Origin: Lithospermum erythrorhizon
Lineage: Eukaryota; Streptophyta; Magnoliopsida; Boraginales; Boraginaceae
Direction: 5' to 3'
NCBI GenBank assembly: GCA_019722365.1
Contig: JADFUC010000419.1
Coordinates: 62,001 to 126,000, forward strand
DNA length: 64,000 bases
Part shown: positions 14,023 to 27,877 of the stretch, piece after piece
Position numbering within the stretch: the first letter of the stretch is position 1
Layout: the number at the start of each line of letters is the position of its first letter
Program-made: the position numbers and the translations under genes
Notes under the pieces: model-generated
The model's input: the letters and a program-made list of their open reading frames with translations, nothing else
Databases searched by the model: none
What the model was told of the DNA's origin: nothing

Positions 14023-15035
14023 TCAAGTTAAAATTACTACTGGTGGATATACGAGTATAAATACAAATCCATAGCCTATGATCTTTGAAAGCAAGTATAC
14101 TACATTATTCAATACAAAACATATAATTAAATATACGAACAAGTAGGACTTACAGCCAAGCAAATGAGTAAATTCCACTAAAAACTATTACGCTTCAAAT
14201 CTACAACGCAATTTGACTTCCCTTCACTGTAATATCAATCGTGATGATATTCTAGCTAGTCCACACCATTTAAATAATCAAGAACTAATCTATGCTAGTA
14301 AAACAAGGATGAATAAAAACTGAAACCCCAAAATTCTTGGGAGAATTTCAGCCAAAGTGGGGGCTACTAGGTTTTTCAAAGTAAAGTTTTTACAAAAACT
14401 TATGATGAAAACCCTAAAGTTTTTCTTATACAGTACAGTTAAACAAAGCCCATAAGCAACTGCTAAGATACTGACTCAGCACTCTATTAGTTCGCTACTT
14501 ACACTAATGAGTCAAGCATCGAGTTGAACTATTTAATTAAGCTAATTAAATAAGTAACGAGTCAATATCAATAATCTTTCAAGTTATCGATAATATTTGA
14601 ATTATTTCGGAATTCAATTAAATAAATTGGCTTAATCGATTTCATTTGTTCAATCGATATTCTTACATAAAATGTAGAATTCCTTTTTGTAAATCGAGGA
14701 AATACATTTCTCAATTATATAGTTCTCTTTACTTCATACATGAAATATAACTCAACGCCACCGTGATGCTGCGCTGAATTCTGCGCCGATAATAAGAAGT
14801 TGTATAATAATAAATAATTGACCACTACTATTATTATAACGATTACCTAAAGCAAAGCATCTAAGAATCGCCATAACCCTTAAATTATCACGAGAACCCA
14901 CACTAGTAATATACAATTACTAAGTTGAACACTAAGCCTCCGATAATCACATTTAACCTTAACCGTAAAATGAATCGCTATACAATCGTCGCAAATCTAA
15001 GACACACAAACTAACCACCTCATTGATTTCCAACA
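14023..15035 (-). repeat. Left (3') LTR of the inner copia element
   Basis: It aligns end to end with 21870-22910. Both share ggatatacgagtata or ggatatatgagtata near one end and cattgatttccaaca or cattgaatttccccaaca at the other. The copies differ by many 1-4 base indels. Confidence 0.75.
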
Positions 15036-18000
15036 CTCCCACTTGCCCTTGGACGATTATTCATACCTTTATCACGCGATCTCTACCGTAGGCTAATTTA
15101 TAAGCTGCCATGAAACACCACAACTTTCTTTACTCGAGTAATTTAATCGAATAAGCATTTATGGCGTCCCCATAAACCAATCACACTAACCGCTACAGAG
15201 GCCCCGAGATCTCCTCAGATATCAAGGACGGACAAATCCCTCCCAATATATCAACATCTATCGCTATATTCACCGCTAGTGACCCAACATATGCCGCTAT
15301 AATCCCCCGCCAAGCGCGCACGCTCGTCATAGTCAAAGCACAAAGTCAGATAACACGTATAGTTATATACCCGAGGGTTCAAGAATCGATTTAACCTAAA
15401 ATTCCCAAACAAATATCATAGACGCATATACATATCTTCTATGAATCTGCTTTCTGGCCATACCAGCCTCCCTACCACTGCATCGGCAACCCCCACGGTA
15501 TCGATCTAGTCCTCAGCAGCTGGAATTTTTCATCAATCTCTGAATACTAATCAAAACACCACAAGTAATAATTAATGCTTCATGATTCCACCAAGGCCTT
15601 TTGGCTATCCTATGTTTCTAGTTTCAAGAGTAAGTAATTACGCTCATGTTACCTCTAGAAAAACATAGACTAACTCTGTGGATTTAACCTTTCACTCATC
15701 GGTGATAATTTCTAAGCATGTATATTATATGTAAATTAAACATATAGTCACAAGAAATGGGAAATATATTAAAATATAAGAAGCAATAATATTCAAATAT
15801 TTGTTCACATGACACAATTAGATACATACTCGATTCTACTTCTAATCCCACACTAACAAGCGACATCAAGCCTGGCGACCTATGTTCGGGCCGGTGACGC
15901 TCACTGCGCTTTGCCTCGACTTGTTGCTTAAAGTGGCCTACGATTGGCCTCCGCTTTCTACTTTTACATACTTTCGACATCACCTCTACTGCCATATCTC
16001 CCTAATCAGTGATACTCTCCGAGTAATGCGTGCTTGATTTCCAGATGCCACTGTGGGTTCCTTATTTCTGTTTATCGCCTAAAGATTGCCACAGTAACTC
16101 CACCGGTCCCTCAACGCCAGCATCACACCAAGTTCGTCAATTTAACTCTTTATCCAACACAGATTCTCTTAGCGGCTTCGTACGCCATGGTACGTAATGT
16201 ATTCCGTGTGGTAGAATGGGCAACAAAGATTTCGCTTGGAACTCCTCCAAGATACCGGCCTCCACCGCCGGCATAAAATACATACCTGCATCGAACGATA
16301 GTCGCCTCTCGCTGGCTTGAAAACCGCGCCGGTACCCCGTCAATGCTATAATCCCTCATCTCCACTTATACCAAGAAAGCATCTTTAGTTCTCTCGATAC
16401 TTCAAGATGCACTTCACCGCACCAGCGGCTTTCACCGATTAGCTCGCATTCATCGTTACACTTACGATAAGCACATTACATCGTGTCTAAGGCACAAATA
16501 CGGCATACAATTTATGGATCCTGGGCAGCGAAGTACAAGGTATGTCTCTATTCTGCTCATCTCAAGACTAGTAGTTTGACACCGCGCTCGCCGAGTTGAA
16601 CTCCATGTCTCACATTACCCTTCGAATTACTATGTCAACCTTCGCAGTATCTTTATCTTCACATAAGTATCCTCGACAAAGTCCAATCAGCCTCCCGCCC
16701 GATCCCGTGGATCTTTATTCCAAGTATATATCAGGTTTCTAAGTCCTCTCAATGAGAAACATTTGCATACCTAATCATCGTGACCGAGTTTAGTAACTCT
16801 CACGCTTGTTTAATGATGTGATGCCATCGGCTAAGGCTGCACGCTACGAGACCCATACATAACTCCCCACTTACCTTCTTGTATACACAAGATTCTTTCT
16901 TCGCTCTCGACTTAAACCAAAACTCTTTGATTGGATTCTGTCAAAAAACGCTAGACCTAACTCAAGGGATGCCTCGCTTAAGACCATAAATGGATTTTGC
17001 ACCGTATGGCCTCTTAAAGTCCTTTAGGACATGTGAAGCCCCGGAGGCCGTACTCCATGTACACATCTTCCTCTTAAATTTCCATTCGTAAAGCGTGTCT
17101 TACATCCATTTGCCATATTTCATAGTCATGAAACGCAAAGAATGGCTAAGATTATCCGGATGGATTTTAAGTACAGCTAACGGGCTTGTGTAAAGTTTCT
17201 GGCTATACCACTCTCGCTAACTCGTTTCAAAACCTCGCCAGCAAGTCTAGCTTCGAAAACATCAACGCTTTCCGCCTTTATCATGTTTCTTCTTAAATAC
17301 CCATTTACATTCAATGTATGCAGCCCCATTTGGTAAATCCAACAAGACTTCAAACCTCGCTTTCAAAATATAGAATCCATCTCTTTATCGTACGGCTATT
17401 TGCCATTTGTCGCATCCTCTTTATTCATCGCTTCTTGTGGAAGAAGTGGGCTCGTCACTCCTCAATGATGAAAGCTTCATCACAATAGCCTCGTTCGGGG
17501 TACATCCCCCCGCTTCGATCATCTCCTGCACGGGTTCTTCCACAGCCTTCCGGATCGCTAACCTGCCCTATGAAAGAAGGTTCCACCTCTTGCGGGCGTG
17601 TCGAAGGCCTCCGCATTGATGTACCCATATCGACTTCATCATCTCGAAGCCATCAAGATGAACACCATTACTTCTAGTCTTTCTCGACAGATATTCCTTT
17701 TCAAGGAATACTCTCGTTTCCGCAATGAAGATTTTATTCTCCTCGCTTTTGTAGGAAGTAGTAACCAATCGCTTCCTTGAGTATCCTATGAAGGTTTATC
17801 GATTTGGGCGCAAGTTTATCTTTTGTTAATCTCTAACATAAGTTTCATGTTACCCCCCAAATCTTTAGAAAAACTAACTGGGAATCTTCCCAAACCAGCC
17901 TATGGGGAGTTTTATCTCGCCGACTGCTTATTAATTCATAAGGTGTCGCTGCTGCTTAGAAGCATATCCCTTTAAATTAATCGGCAGATCGTGAGAAGTT

Positions 18001-21000
18001 TCATCATAGACGAACCATGTCAAGAAGGGTTCGATTTCTCTCCTTTCTCGGACACGCCATTACGCTGCTTCCCGCCGATGAAGCCGCTAAACAATACCAC
18101 ACTCTCTAAGATTTAGTATCGAACTTGCGGATTCAAATATTCTCCAATTTCATCGCATCGAGTAATCTTTATTGTCTTGTTCAATTGGTTTCGTACTTCA
18201 TTTTGGAACTCCTTTGAATTTCTCGAAAGCGACTCGTGGTTTCAGGTCTCATCGATACACAAAACCGTATCTATCAGAAATTACCGCGAATGTAAATGGG
18301 CAGCTTATAACCTTCAGACATGCTTCATCGCCCACATACATCGGTGCTGCATTTATCCCCAATAAATCACTTTCATTTGGGCTTTGAAAGAAGGCATTTT
18401 GGTCATTTTGCCCGTAAGGCAAGACTCACACTTATCGCAGATGATTCATAATCTAAACCTTCAAGCATTCCAATCGAGCCGGAGTTTCTTGATTCGTTCT
18501 CGCACGCCGATTTAAATCGCAATGCCATAGGTATGCTTTGGTTTAAGCGTGCTTATTCCGCTTTTAATTTTATGCCATATGACTATTAATCATGCTCCAA
18601 AACGATACTACTTTGGGCGGAGGCGGTACTAAATACTACCCCATTCCTCGGTGATCCTAAATTACCTGATCTATTGAAAAATGAAAACCATCATTATTCA
18701 AAATGTAAATAGAAATAATATTCCCGCAAATTGGTGTATAGTAAAACCGGAGATAAGTTCAAAACAAGGCCCGGGCAATGAAACTGTCTTGATCCTACCG
18801 CAAAATGAACCTTCTCGCCATTTCCCACACGTTGCATCCATTTCCCCTCTTCTCGAGTCTTCTACTCGACTCGAGTTCCCCGCATATTACGACAAATATG
18901 AGAACTCACAACCTAAGTGTCTAGCACCCACGGGCAGAATTGTAGTTGTACAAACTTCAATAACATACACACCTTTAGGGGTCAGCGCTTATTAAACCAT
19001 TTTTCCTATCTCGGACAATTTCCTACAGCCGCTTCCAGCTGACCCTCGGTAGCTCAGAATAAATGCGATGTCATCCGGCAGAGACACCCTCGCCTCTTCT
19101 CTGCCTTGGCGACGCTATCGCTAGAGGCAACGACAAAGAGAAGTCGAAGACTTATTCATATCCAAAAACTCATTAGCACGAAGAATGGTTATTTGTTTAT
19201 GAATCTCGGGCGCAGGCTGACGACTGCACTCAAGTATAGCCTCTCATATACTTAGACATATCGACTAAAGGCATCTCATGGTGATAAAGAACTCTAACTT
19301 GGGGCTTATCTCGCATCCCGGCGACTGCACTGGGCTGCCGCATCCATTACCTCAAGCAATCGAATCGGCCAGATTTCGCCCGGCAAATAATTAGTGGCAC
19401 GAAAAGCTCGTGATTTCTCATAGTTTCGACGCCTCCTTCGCTTCTACTCAAGAGCTTCCTCTCGATAAATGTCATATACGTGATACTTACATCATACGTA
19501 GCCCAAACTGCTCCATCCGAGTAAGCATAAGACACTTCATACAGAGTCCTTCTTTATGCAACTCATATTTCTTCCAGGCGCACATCAAGAGTCCCTTGGG
19601 CGTCTTATAGGAATTTCCTTTTATACAAGACGTATTCAATCCCCGTGCAACTTGAAGACAACCTTCAACCTACTTGGTGACCACGCCCTCAAAATTTGCA
19701 CCATCATACACGCTAGAATGAAAGTTAACGTGAAGTTCAAGGCAGTTCTAGTGGCAGCACAATTGAGCTTAAGTTATTTAATTCCCAAGAATAAGTAAAT
19801 AAAATAATGACTAAGAACTATCACGCTAAAAACACTTACAAATAAATTAAAGCAAATACTATTACTTCAAATCTCACTTAAATATATTAGTATCAAGACT
19901 CTATTACACTTAAATTCATACGGCAACATCGCTACATTTTGAATCCAGTTATATTAGTATGTTGCAACCAATTATGTAAAACTACATAACTTCAGGTTAC
20001 TAGTATCTCATGTGATGCTACTCCAACATTTGTATTCGAAACTGCTAAGCATACCAATTAAATCTCAAAGTGTTACTTGATCGACCATCCGAAAGCCCAC
20101 AACGTTAAATGAAATCACTAACATTTATCCATTGGCATCAAATGCAAGACAGAACACCCGCCATCACGGTGCCCACCGATGCACATTGCACAACTTTAAA
20201 TTGGCTTCTGATACTTCTAGTTTTAAATTTTAATTGGTGAGATTATTATTACTTTGTTTTCATTTACTCATGACAATACTAGCACATAATCAAGCAATAC
20301 ATGCAACATGAAAAAATAAAACAAGAATGCACATTCAAGATATACGATATGGCCCCTAGAACTCATTACAAGTATTTATCAAATACTCAACATAAGTCCT
20401 GTAATTCTTGCATCTTGTACTTCCTGGATCCATTCGGAAATTCACCACAAGATCACCACCGTGAAACGATCTTCTTCTCAATATCTTCACTTGTTACAAT
20501 ATTTACATACTAACCCATCTTTAGACAAATTGCAAGCTTCAAAGGGTAAAAACAAGAATAAATAAATACAAGAAATATGACTGGCTGTCATTTACAACAT
20601 TACGGTTCAAGTAATCGAAAATAACAAACGGGCCATATCTATATATTCTCCATTCCAATCACCACATAAAATATAAGATTTTATTAAATCACATAAACGA
20701 ACTTAATAAATATTTTAAAATGGCATTGGAAAATGCATGTTTGTAATATCAAATTAATTAATCCATGTAATTACACATATTAAAATTAATTAATATAAAC
20801 TCAATTATCATATTAATATGCAAGCCACTAATAATTATTACCACACTATCAACTGTGATACATATTATAGAAAAATATTCATCAAGCAAATATATTCTAA
20901 AAATACATTAAGTAGTGAAATTGTTACTATAATCAAGTATATCACTTTTAAATTAATTTAAAAAAGATATAATATAAAGGAAATTAATTAATTGTCATCA

Positions 21001-21869
21001 CATAATTAATTACAATTAATTAGTTGATTAAAATGACAAATAATCAATAAAAACCGAATATAACTAGTCCCATAATTTTAGGAAACCAAAATAAGTGAAT
21101 AAATTCGAATTGTGGTTTTCAAAATTGGGCACACGCCATAACGGGCTCCTCGGACGACCGCCTATACGCTCATTGCTTTCAACACGCCCGCCTAGGTCCG
21201 ACTTATTTTGGTACCAAAATCACCTCGATCCAGACCCGACGCCTAGGGTCGCCGAAGTTGGTTTGGGCCGATTTGGCGGTAATAATACTATTTAACTCGG
21301 TTTTCGTGATTTAATTTAATTCGCTTTGTAGAATCAAGCTTTTGAGGCTTTTAAATTTTTCTAAAATTTATGAAATTCTAATACTGCTAAACTCCATAAT
21401 TTTCTTGAACAAACTTGCACGTCGCTCATTAAAATAAATTTCATATATTTAATTATTAATTAAACAATTCGTAAATCTCAAAATTGTTTCTCGAGGCACT
21501 TAGAAAAATCCAAAAAATTATGAAATTTAATGGAGATCATCTACATGCTATCTCGTTCCATAACAAATTAGGTTTTAATTTTAAAAAATTTTACACGCCC
21601 AAACACGCTTTTACAAAACTGCTTTTGAAACAAAAAATCAATTAAATCGCCCCTTTAATTTATGAAACAAAACTATGTTAACAAAATATGATAATACATC
21701 ATCATAAACTTGTAAATACACGTGTAAATCAATAATCAAGAACATTTTAATTTATTCTCACTACATTTATCAATTAAATATCAAGAATTAATCAAAATAA
21801 AAACGGATAAAACACAAAAACAAAAGATAAAATAAATAATGAAAAAGAATTTAATTGGGCTCGATACCA
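15036..21869 (-). pseudogene. Degenerate copia gag-pol region of the inner element
   Basis: On the minus strand, about 17115-17040 encodes a broken reverse transcriptase segment with QMDV, then after a stop EEDVYME, matching the conserved copia motif in which these follow each other closely. About 18070-18000 encodes the end of the integrase core with NGVSE, similar to the copia NGVAERKNR motif. Integrase lies upstream of reverse transcriptase, as in Ty1/copia. The reading frame shifts every few tens of bases and stops are frequent, so no functional protein is encoded as assembled. Gag and protease should lie between about 19 and 21.8 kb by position, but I could not see clear motifs for them. 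The small open frames here are fragments or shadows. Confidence 0.6.
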
Positions 21870-21870
21870 T
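21859..21870 (-). other. Primer-binding site of the inner copia element
   Basis: The plus strand reads gctcgatacca beside the right LTR. Its complement differs from the initiator-Met-tRNA primer site TGGTATCAGAGC by one missing base. Confidence 0.6.
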
Positions 21871-22910
21871 CGAAGTTAAAAAATTACTATGGATATATGA
21901 GTATAAATACAAATCCATTGGGCCTAAGTGATCTTTAAAGTCAAGCATACTACATTATTCAATACAAACATATAATTAAATATATCGAATGTAGGACTTA
22001 CAACAGCAAATGAGTAAATTCCACCAAAATCCATACACGCTTCAAATTCACAACGTGAATTTGATTTCCTTCAAATTTTGTTGTAATATCAATCATACGA
22101 CATTCTGGGCTAAATTCACACGGTGAGCATTAATCAAGAACTAATCTACGCTAGTAAACAAGGATTTAACAAAACTAGAAACCCCAAAATTCTCGCTGGG
22201 AGAATTTCCGCCAAAGTGGGGAGCGGCTACTAGGTTTTTTGGTGAAAAGTTTTTACAAAAACTTACGATTTAAAAACTCCTAAAGTTTCGTTTTATATGC
22301 GCTATAGTGCTAAAATGTGCCTCGATAAAGAACCCGCTAAAGATTACTCGACTCAAGTTAACTCTAGCTTAGTCTAAGACACTAACGAAGTTGCTAATGA
22401 GTTGAACTATTTAATTAAGCCAATTAAAATAGTAACGAGTCAATATCAATAATCTTCAAGTTATCGATAAATAATTAAAATTACTCAACCAATTAAATAA
22501 CTATTTAATTGATTCTATTTGTTCAATCTATATTCTACATAAACGTGAGAACCCTTGTAATTGAGAAATACATTTATCAATTATATAGTTCTCTTTAATT
22601 TCATACATGAAATATAACCTCAACGCCACCAGATACAATAATCTTCTCAGGCCTCGATAATAGTAGTCAGATAATAATAATAATTGACCTCAATTACTTT
22701 CATTATTATAAATTGCATTAACGAAAAGATCTAGCACCGCTCATAACCCCTTAAATTATCATGAGAACCCACACTAGTAATATATACAATTACTAAGTTG
22801 AACACTAAGTTCCTCGAGCAATCACATTTAACCCAACTCAGAAACGAATCATATACAATCGTCGCAACGGCATAATAAATGGAACCAATTCTCATTGAAT
22901 TTCCCCAACA
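21870..22910 (-). repeat. Right (5') LTR of the inner copia element
   Basis: It pairs with 14023-15035. It is about 30 bases longer, largely through short insertions such as cgc within ttctcgctggg, where the partner reads ttcttggg. Confidence 0.75.
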
Positions 22911-22915
22911 CTATC
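22911..22915. repeat. Target-site duplication CTATC, right copy
   Basis: This is identical to 14018-14022, and with it brackets the inner copia element. Confidence 0.65.
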
Positions 22916-25479
22916 AATGGTATTTCATCTCAAATTCCTTCTTCAAGAAGTTTACAAAAACTCTTGAAGGCTCTTTTCAGAGTTCCAATAATGTTTGTCA
23001 TAAACATAAATTGCCATTTTCATAACTTTTCTCCCGACTATTATACGTAAATACAACGCCATGTAAGATCATTATCTGTATAACCATCTTTTGTTAAATA
23101 GTCACTGTGAAAAAAATCCATGGGATAAAACCTAGTAAAAACAAAAAGACTATATTTGTCTTTAGATATGCTTCCAAGTAATTGTCTCATTAAAAACTCG
23201 CCAAGAAAATGTCCCAGTGGGAAAACATAAATGGGCGGAAAAAGAGTAATACATATCGTGATTCCCCCCCGCCTAATTGGCCCTATAATATATCTCCCCG
23301 ACGATCACGCTTAGATTATTCAAGTAAAATTCAAATAACGCTATGTCATTATGTCAATATCAGATGATTATATAATCATGCATCACTGTAAAGAATACAT
23401 TAGAATTTTTATTTCGCATCTCAAGTTCATATCTTTCAAACGAGATACTAGTTATCTCCCTATAAACTCATTTGCTCGAGATGAAATATTTTATCATAGT
23501 TTCATATATATTCAGAAGTTCAAGCCACTCGTATGAGTCAAGTACTCATCACAAGGTATTTCTTTTCCAAATCCATTTGTAGACTTATTGTCTAGCAATC
23601 GAGAACTCACAGAGTTTTCGCACTAACATATTCATGATAATTTAGTCATTCGTAACTCTTCTTTCTAGAGTCTATAAGTTATAATTGATCTTCGTGAGTA
23701 TCATGACTATTCGGTCATCAACATGATAAATAACTCAATCATTAATATGTAATATCAAAAAATATATAATATCAAAACCAATATACAATTTATAATTCAA
23801 ATATTTCATGTCACATAATAAGAAAATAAATAAATCATGTAATCACATAAGACATAATATAGTCAAAACTTAAACAAAACACGATGACACTCTATCGATA
23901 GATTTCAGATATTCATGCACATATAAATGCAAATGAATATCTAAATAATGCGCTCAAACTCAGAATCCATATTCTCGACGGCTTTAAATATATTCAAATA
24001 TTTCTCTTGCCACTAACTCAAGCACAGTTAAGTTCCTGAATATAAATTTGTGCCTCCGACATCATAAGTAAATCCTTATATGTGCTTCTAGCATCATAAA
24101 TCTTTATACATGTCACGTATAATGAATTTAAGAAGGTTATATTTTGTCGCTATCAAACATATATTATTTTTGATACTCCTTTATCAAAAGGTGTATGCAT
24201 CACCTTATAACTCATTTAGTACTTTGGGTATAAGACAAATCATATGTCATTTATTCTCATGTATATCAATACTTCGTGACTAGTATCGCCTTCAAGTTAG
24301 GATTTCAAATCTAAATTTCTCACTTACATCATGAGTGAGTTTCCTTACCTTTGATTTCTGCGTCTCTTTTCTCTTTGGCCATTCATAAACATATTTCTAC
24401 TCACTCAAGATAGACTTAAGGATCATCATATTTCTTTCATCATATGTAGCCTTTCATTATGTTCAATATTCATTGTCGCATAATCTTTTCCATGTAGTTC
24501 CACCATATTCATGATAATTGAGATCTCATCAACAGATTCATATGAATTTCAAGATGTGGATGTCTTCCGTATATTTTTATTATATCTTTAACATATTCAC
24601 GGTATATATTATTCATCTATTTTCCTCCTCGAAGTAATCATCTTATAAAACCATCTTTAAATATTCTTCTTTTAGAATTTGAACGGTGGAACTATTTTAC
24701 CTAAGCAATGGTTCTTCTTCAGAAGCTTCACTTCTATTTTGAGTTTTTACAACTAGTATATAATTTCAATGCTATCTCGATACGACATTTGCTTTGTGAG
24801 TAAACTTCGGTTCAGGCTATCTCCCTGAACTGTTCATATTATCTCTTGAACTTCCCTCGAACTTCGAGTTCATATTTATTCATCTTGAGGATCGTATAGC
24901 GTGGGGATATGTCATTTCAAGATATTCTATTTTTCAGTTGTATATTCTCTCCCCCTCAATGTTGAAACATTGATACATCACAATGGAAACTTACTTCAAT
25001 TCTATAGATGTTTCCATTACTTTAATTACATACCTTCCGGGTATAATAGTATATAGATATATATACTCTTTTGTATAATAATAAGTATTCAAAATCAACA
25101 TTTGTGCATACTTGCATATACGATACACGATAATCGAGGGTAAAATATTTGGTTTCTCGACCAAACCAATTATATTGGGGAGTTCTATGATAATTTGGCT
25201 TGACATAATCAGTGTTGGATACTACATGTAATAATATTTCTAATGATCAATTATGTATTGCATGTAATTCAACATGCCCCCCAATCGTCTACCGAGAGTT
25301 TACATATAGCATGTATCTCACATAAAAGCCTCAAACTCAATAATTTGTTGACTCTTTAACGGAAGTCTCTAACAAATTTCAATCATTATTTCAAGATCAT
25401 AAGTTATCCGATGGTCTAACCGTCATACCAAATAATCAAACTTTTGTTTGGATAGAAACTCGTATTTTAATAATACATA

Positions 25480-26275
25480 TGTGTGTTACTTCAAGTAACA
25501 ATATTTTAGCTTATTCCGGACTATCAATCGACTTATTTCCACTTTTGACAAGTATTAACTCTTTGGAGTCCTCACATTTTGTTACATTATTGAAAAAATA
25601 TTAGCTCTTCCTGAACTAATTACATACTACCTAATATATTGCTAGTTTTTCATATGTATGAAGTATGGATTTAACACAATATGTTTGCTCTTCTAGAGCT
25701 TTCAATCAATTTCTATTATTAGCAAAGAGCATATGTCTCATTTATCCATGTTCGCTGTGGCAATCCTATCGATATTTGAAATCATACACCGTGTGTTCCT
25801 CAAGAAAGATAAAGCGCTTACAAGGATCGCTTAAGTACTAAATCTTTCTCAGTTAACTACTCTGGGATATGTATAATCACAACATCAATCGGAACTAGCC
25901 TAGACATATATAATCTTTCCTTACTAAATCTTTCATATGAATATGTGTTTCTTCAGGAAACAATATGCGCTCTTTTCTGGATATATAGATCGATAATCAA
26001 TTTGTATATGTCAATAGTCACCATTCAGGGATGTAATGATTATCCTTTATTGTTACTATGAAATCATGGGTATGAAAATACCACCACTTTAAGACTAGCA
26101 ACTTTATGCAACATGTAACAAAATATTTGTGTGAAGCAAATTATCCATGCTCCAAGATAGCATACGATGCATACCATTCAATTCATCATTCACTGTAGGC
26201 ATACAATACATCTTTCATATAAATTTGTTCCCGTAGGGACTCATATGCTAGCCTTTCCGGAACTTACTTTATACT
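25480..26275. repeat. Degenerate dispersed motif inside the outer LTR element
   Basis: A loose motif of the form ttcttcaggaaacaatatg followed by gctcttttctgga recurs in decayed form near 25484, 25600, 25675, 25950 and 26230. The spacing is irregular (about 75-280 bases). It lies in the non-coding part of the outer element and looks like an old internal repeat array. Confidence 0.35.
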
Positions 26276-27615
26276 ACCAAATGCCGACATACTCAAGCAA
26301 TTTCATTCTCGACCTCGGGTTGAAATCATGTGTAATCATGAAATTCAATTCATGTAGTGAAATCAGATACTTCAAATTATATACGAAGTCTTCGTGTCAT
26401 ATAAGTCAATCCACCATGTTACAAAAACAACGAGGGCATTCATACAAATCTCCTTCTCAAGAATATTAAAAAAAACCCTTAATTTATTTGTCCATCAATT
26501 TTAAGTCTTTAATCCTCTAAACTAGTCTTCTGGACTACTAGTGATAACAAAAATCTTATTTACGCTGGATACATAATCAAATGTTATAGACCAGTTAAGT
26601 GATTATATATGTGCTATATCGATGACATTATTAGGTTCAACTACAGCTTCGAAGTAAAACATATGATCCAAACGGGCATCCATAGTTATAAAGACCAAAC
26701 ACCTGATCAACAATCATTGTAATTTAAGGTCTCAAATCTTAATAAAATTTAAACTCTCAATTTTCAATAATTTGATAATTTATATTATCGTGAAATTACA
26801 TGCGGGCAAAGAAATCCCTTTGTGCAAATAAATAATTATTCTATATACAATAATAATGGGACAGAGTAATGCGATTGACAAAATCTTGCAGCTCGTCGTT
26901 ATTAAATCATGCATGCTAAACAGTTTGGAAGTCATGTACCACTATATTTGTTCTTTATATTTTGGTCTTATAATATTAACCAACTCTGTTTAATCAATTT
27001 ATTGAAAAAGACTTCAATCAATCTCCTAGAAGTTTAAATACTCCGTATTATATAAATATTCTCACTGTATAATCAGTGAGCACATTCGCTAGATATATCG
27101 ATCCAACATCTATCATATGTATCTAATATATTGTAATATTTAATCCAAATATTTTGAATAACTAAATAATTATTCTATATACGTACAATAATAATGATGC
27201 ATATATATTAGGTAAAATCAAAACAAAACATAATCCGGAGAACAAACAATATTCTTAAATTTTAAAACCTTGACACAATTATCGATTATGGTTCATATTA
27301 TATTATACTATATTTCAAAGGAATAAGAATAATCAATCGTATACTTAAATAATTATATTATAAAATTGCACTCAAATGATTTAGTTTACTTCCTAATATA
27401 CATCATTGTTACATCCAAATTATTTTCTCTCACATAATCAATAATAATATATTTCAATGATAGATTCTCTCGGTAAAAGTATTATAAATAATTAGTATAC
27501 TAACATATTTTTTTTTCGAGATTGAAATATAATATTATGTCGAAAAAATCTTTAATAAATAAATATTGAAGTTGAAATAAAATTACCCTACGAGAGCTCG
27601 CGAAGGCTGATAACG

Positions 27616-27877
27616 TGTTATAAATATAACTAAGAACAATATAAAATGTATTGCAGAAATAAAGAGATATCGGCGACGATTTTATCATTATGGAATCAAA
27701 GGTAGAATCACAATACAACGAACGCCATTTATGCGCTTCCAAGATACAATAATAAGCGAATTCAAGAATTCCCAGAATAAAGAACCTATTTCGACGGCTT
27801 CATCAAGTCGCTCCATTTCTTGGTAAACAAGACGACTTTGGCCGACAAACATTCATACTATAATATTTCCATACCGT
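27616..27877 (-). repeat. Right (5') LTR of the outer element
   Basis: It aligns with 13144-13401. It is preceded on the plus strand by aaggctgataacg, whose complement is the primer-site-like cgttatcagcctt. The outer end is blurred (ccatacc where the partner has ccataaca). Confidence 0.55.

Larger units (their letters stand above)
14023..22910 (-). mobile_element. Inner Ty1/copia retrotransposon, nested in the outer element
   Basis: LTRs of about 1 kb (14023-15035 and 21870-22910) flank about 6.8 kb of interior, with the exact 5-bp duplication ctatc on both sides. The primer site beside the right LTR reads gctcgatacca on the plus strand, close to the complement of the initiator-Met primer site TGGTATCAGAGC. 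A purine-rich tract adjoins the left LTR at about 15036-15052 (complement ctcccacttgccctt). The element therefore runs on the minus strand, 5' LTR on the right. The coding order integrase then reverse transcriptase identifies Ty1/copia. It interrupts the outer LTR element, so it inserted later. Many indels and stops make it inactive as assembled. Confidence 0.8.
13144..27877 (-). mobile_element. Outer LTR retrotransposon, interrupted by a nested element
   Basis: Related terminal repeats lie at 13144-13401 and about 27616-27877. Next to the left LTR is a purine-rich tract on the minus strand (its complement reads ctcccccct). Next to the right LTR is a primer-site-like sequence that reads cgttatcagc on the minus strand, as in many plant copia elements. 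The 5' end is therefore on the right. Without the nested 8.9-kb element the total is about 5.8 kb. The possible target duplication is poor: gaaat on the left and gtaaat on the right. No reverse transcriptase or integrase motif was recognised in the interior (13402-14022 and 22911-27615), so it may be non-autonomous or decayed beyond recognition. Confidence 0.6.

Noticed and set aside
16034..16365. Overlapping open frames on both strands
   Set aside because: They lie in the decayed pol region of the inner copia element and show no domain; they are chance frames in less AT-rich sequence.
18846..18876. Palindromic ctcgag / actcgactcgag stretch as a regulatory site or adaptor remnant
   Set aside because: It lies in the noisy interior of the inner copia element, is short, and no library sequence can be recognised with confidence.
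25480..26275. Regularly spaced repeats as a CRISPR-like array
   Set aside because: Spacing is irregular, the repeats are badly diverged, and this is a plant retroelement interior.
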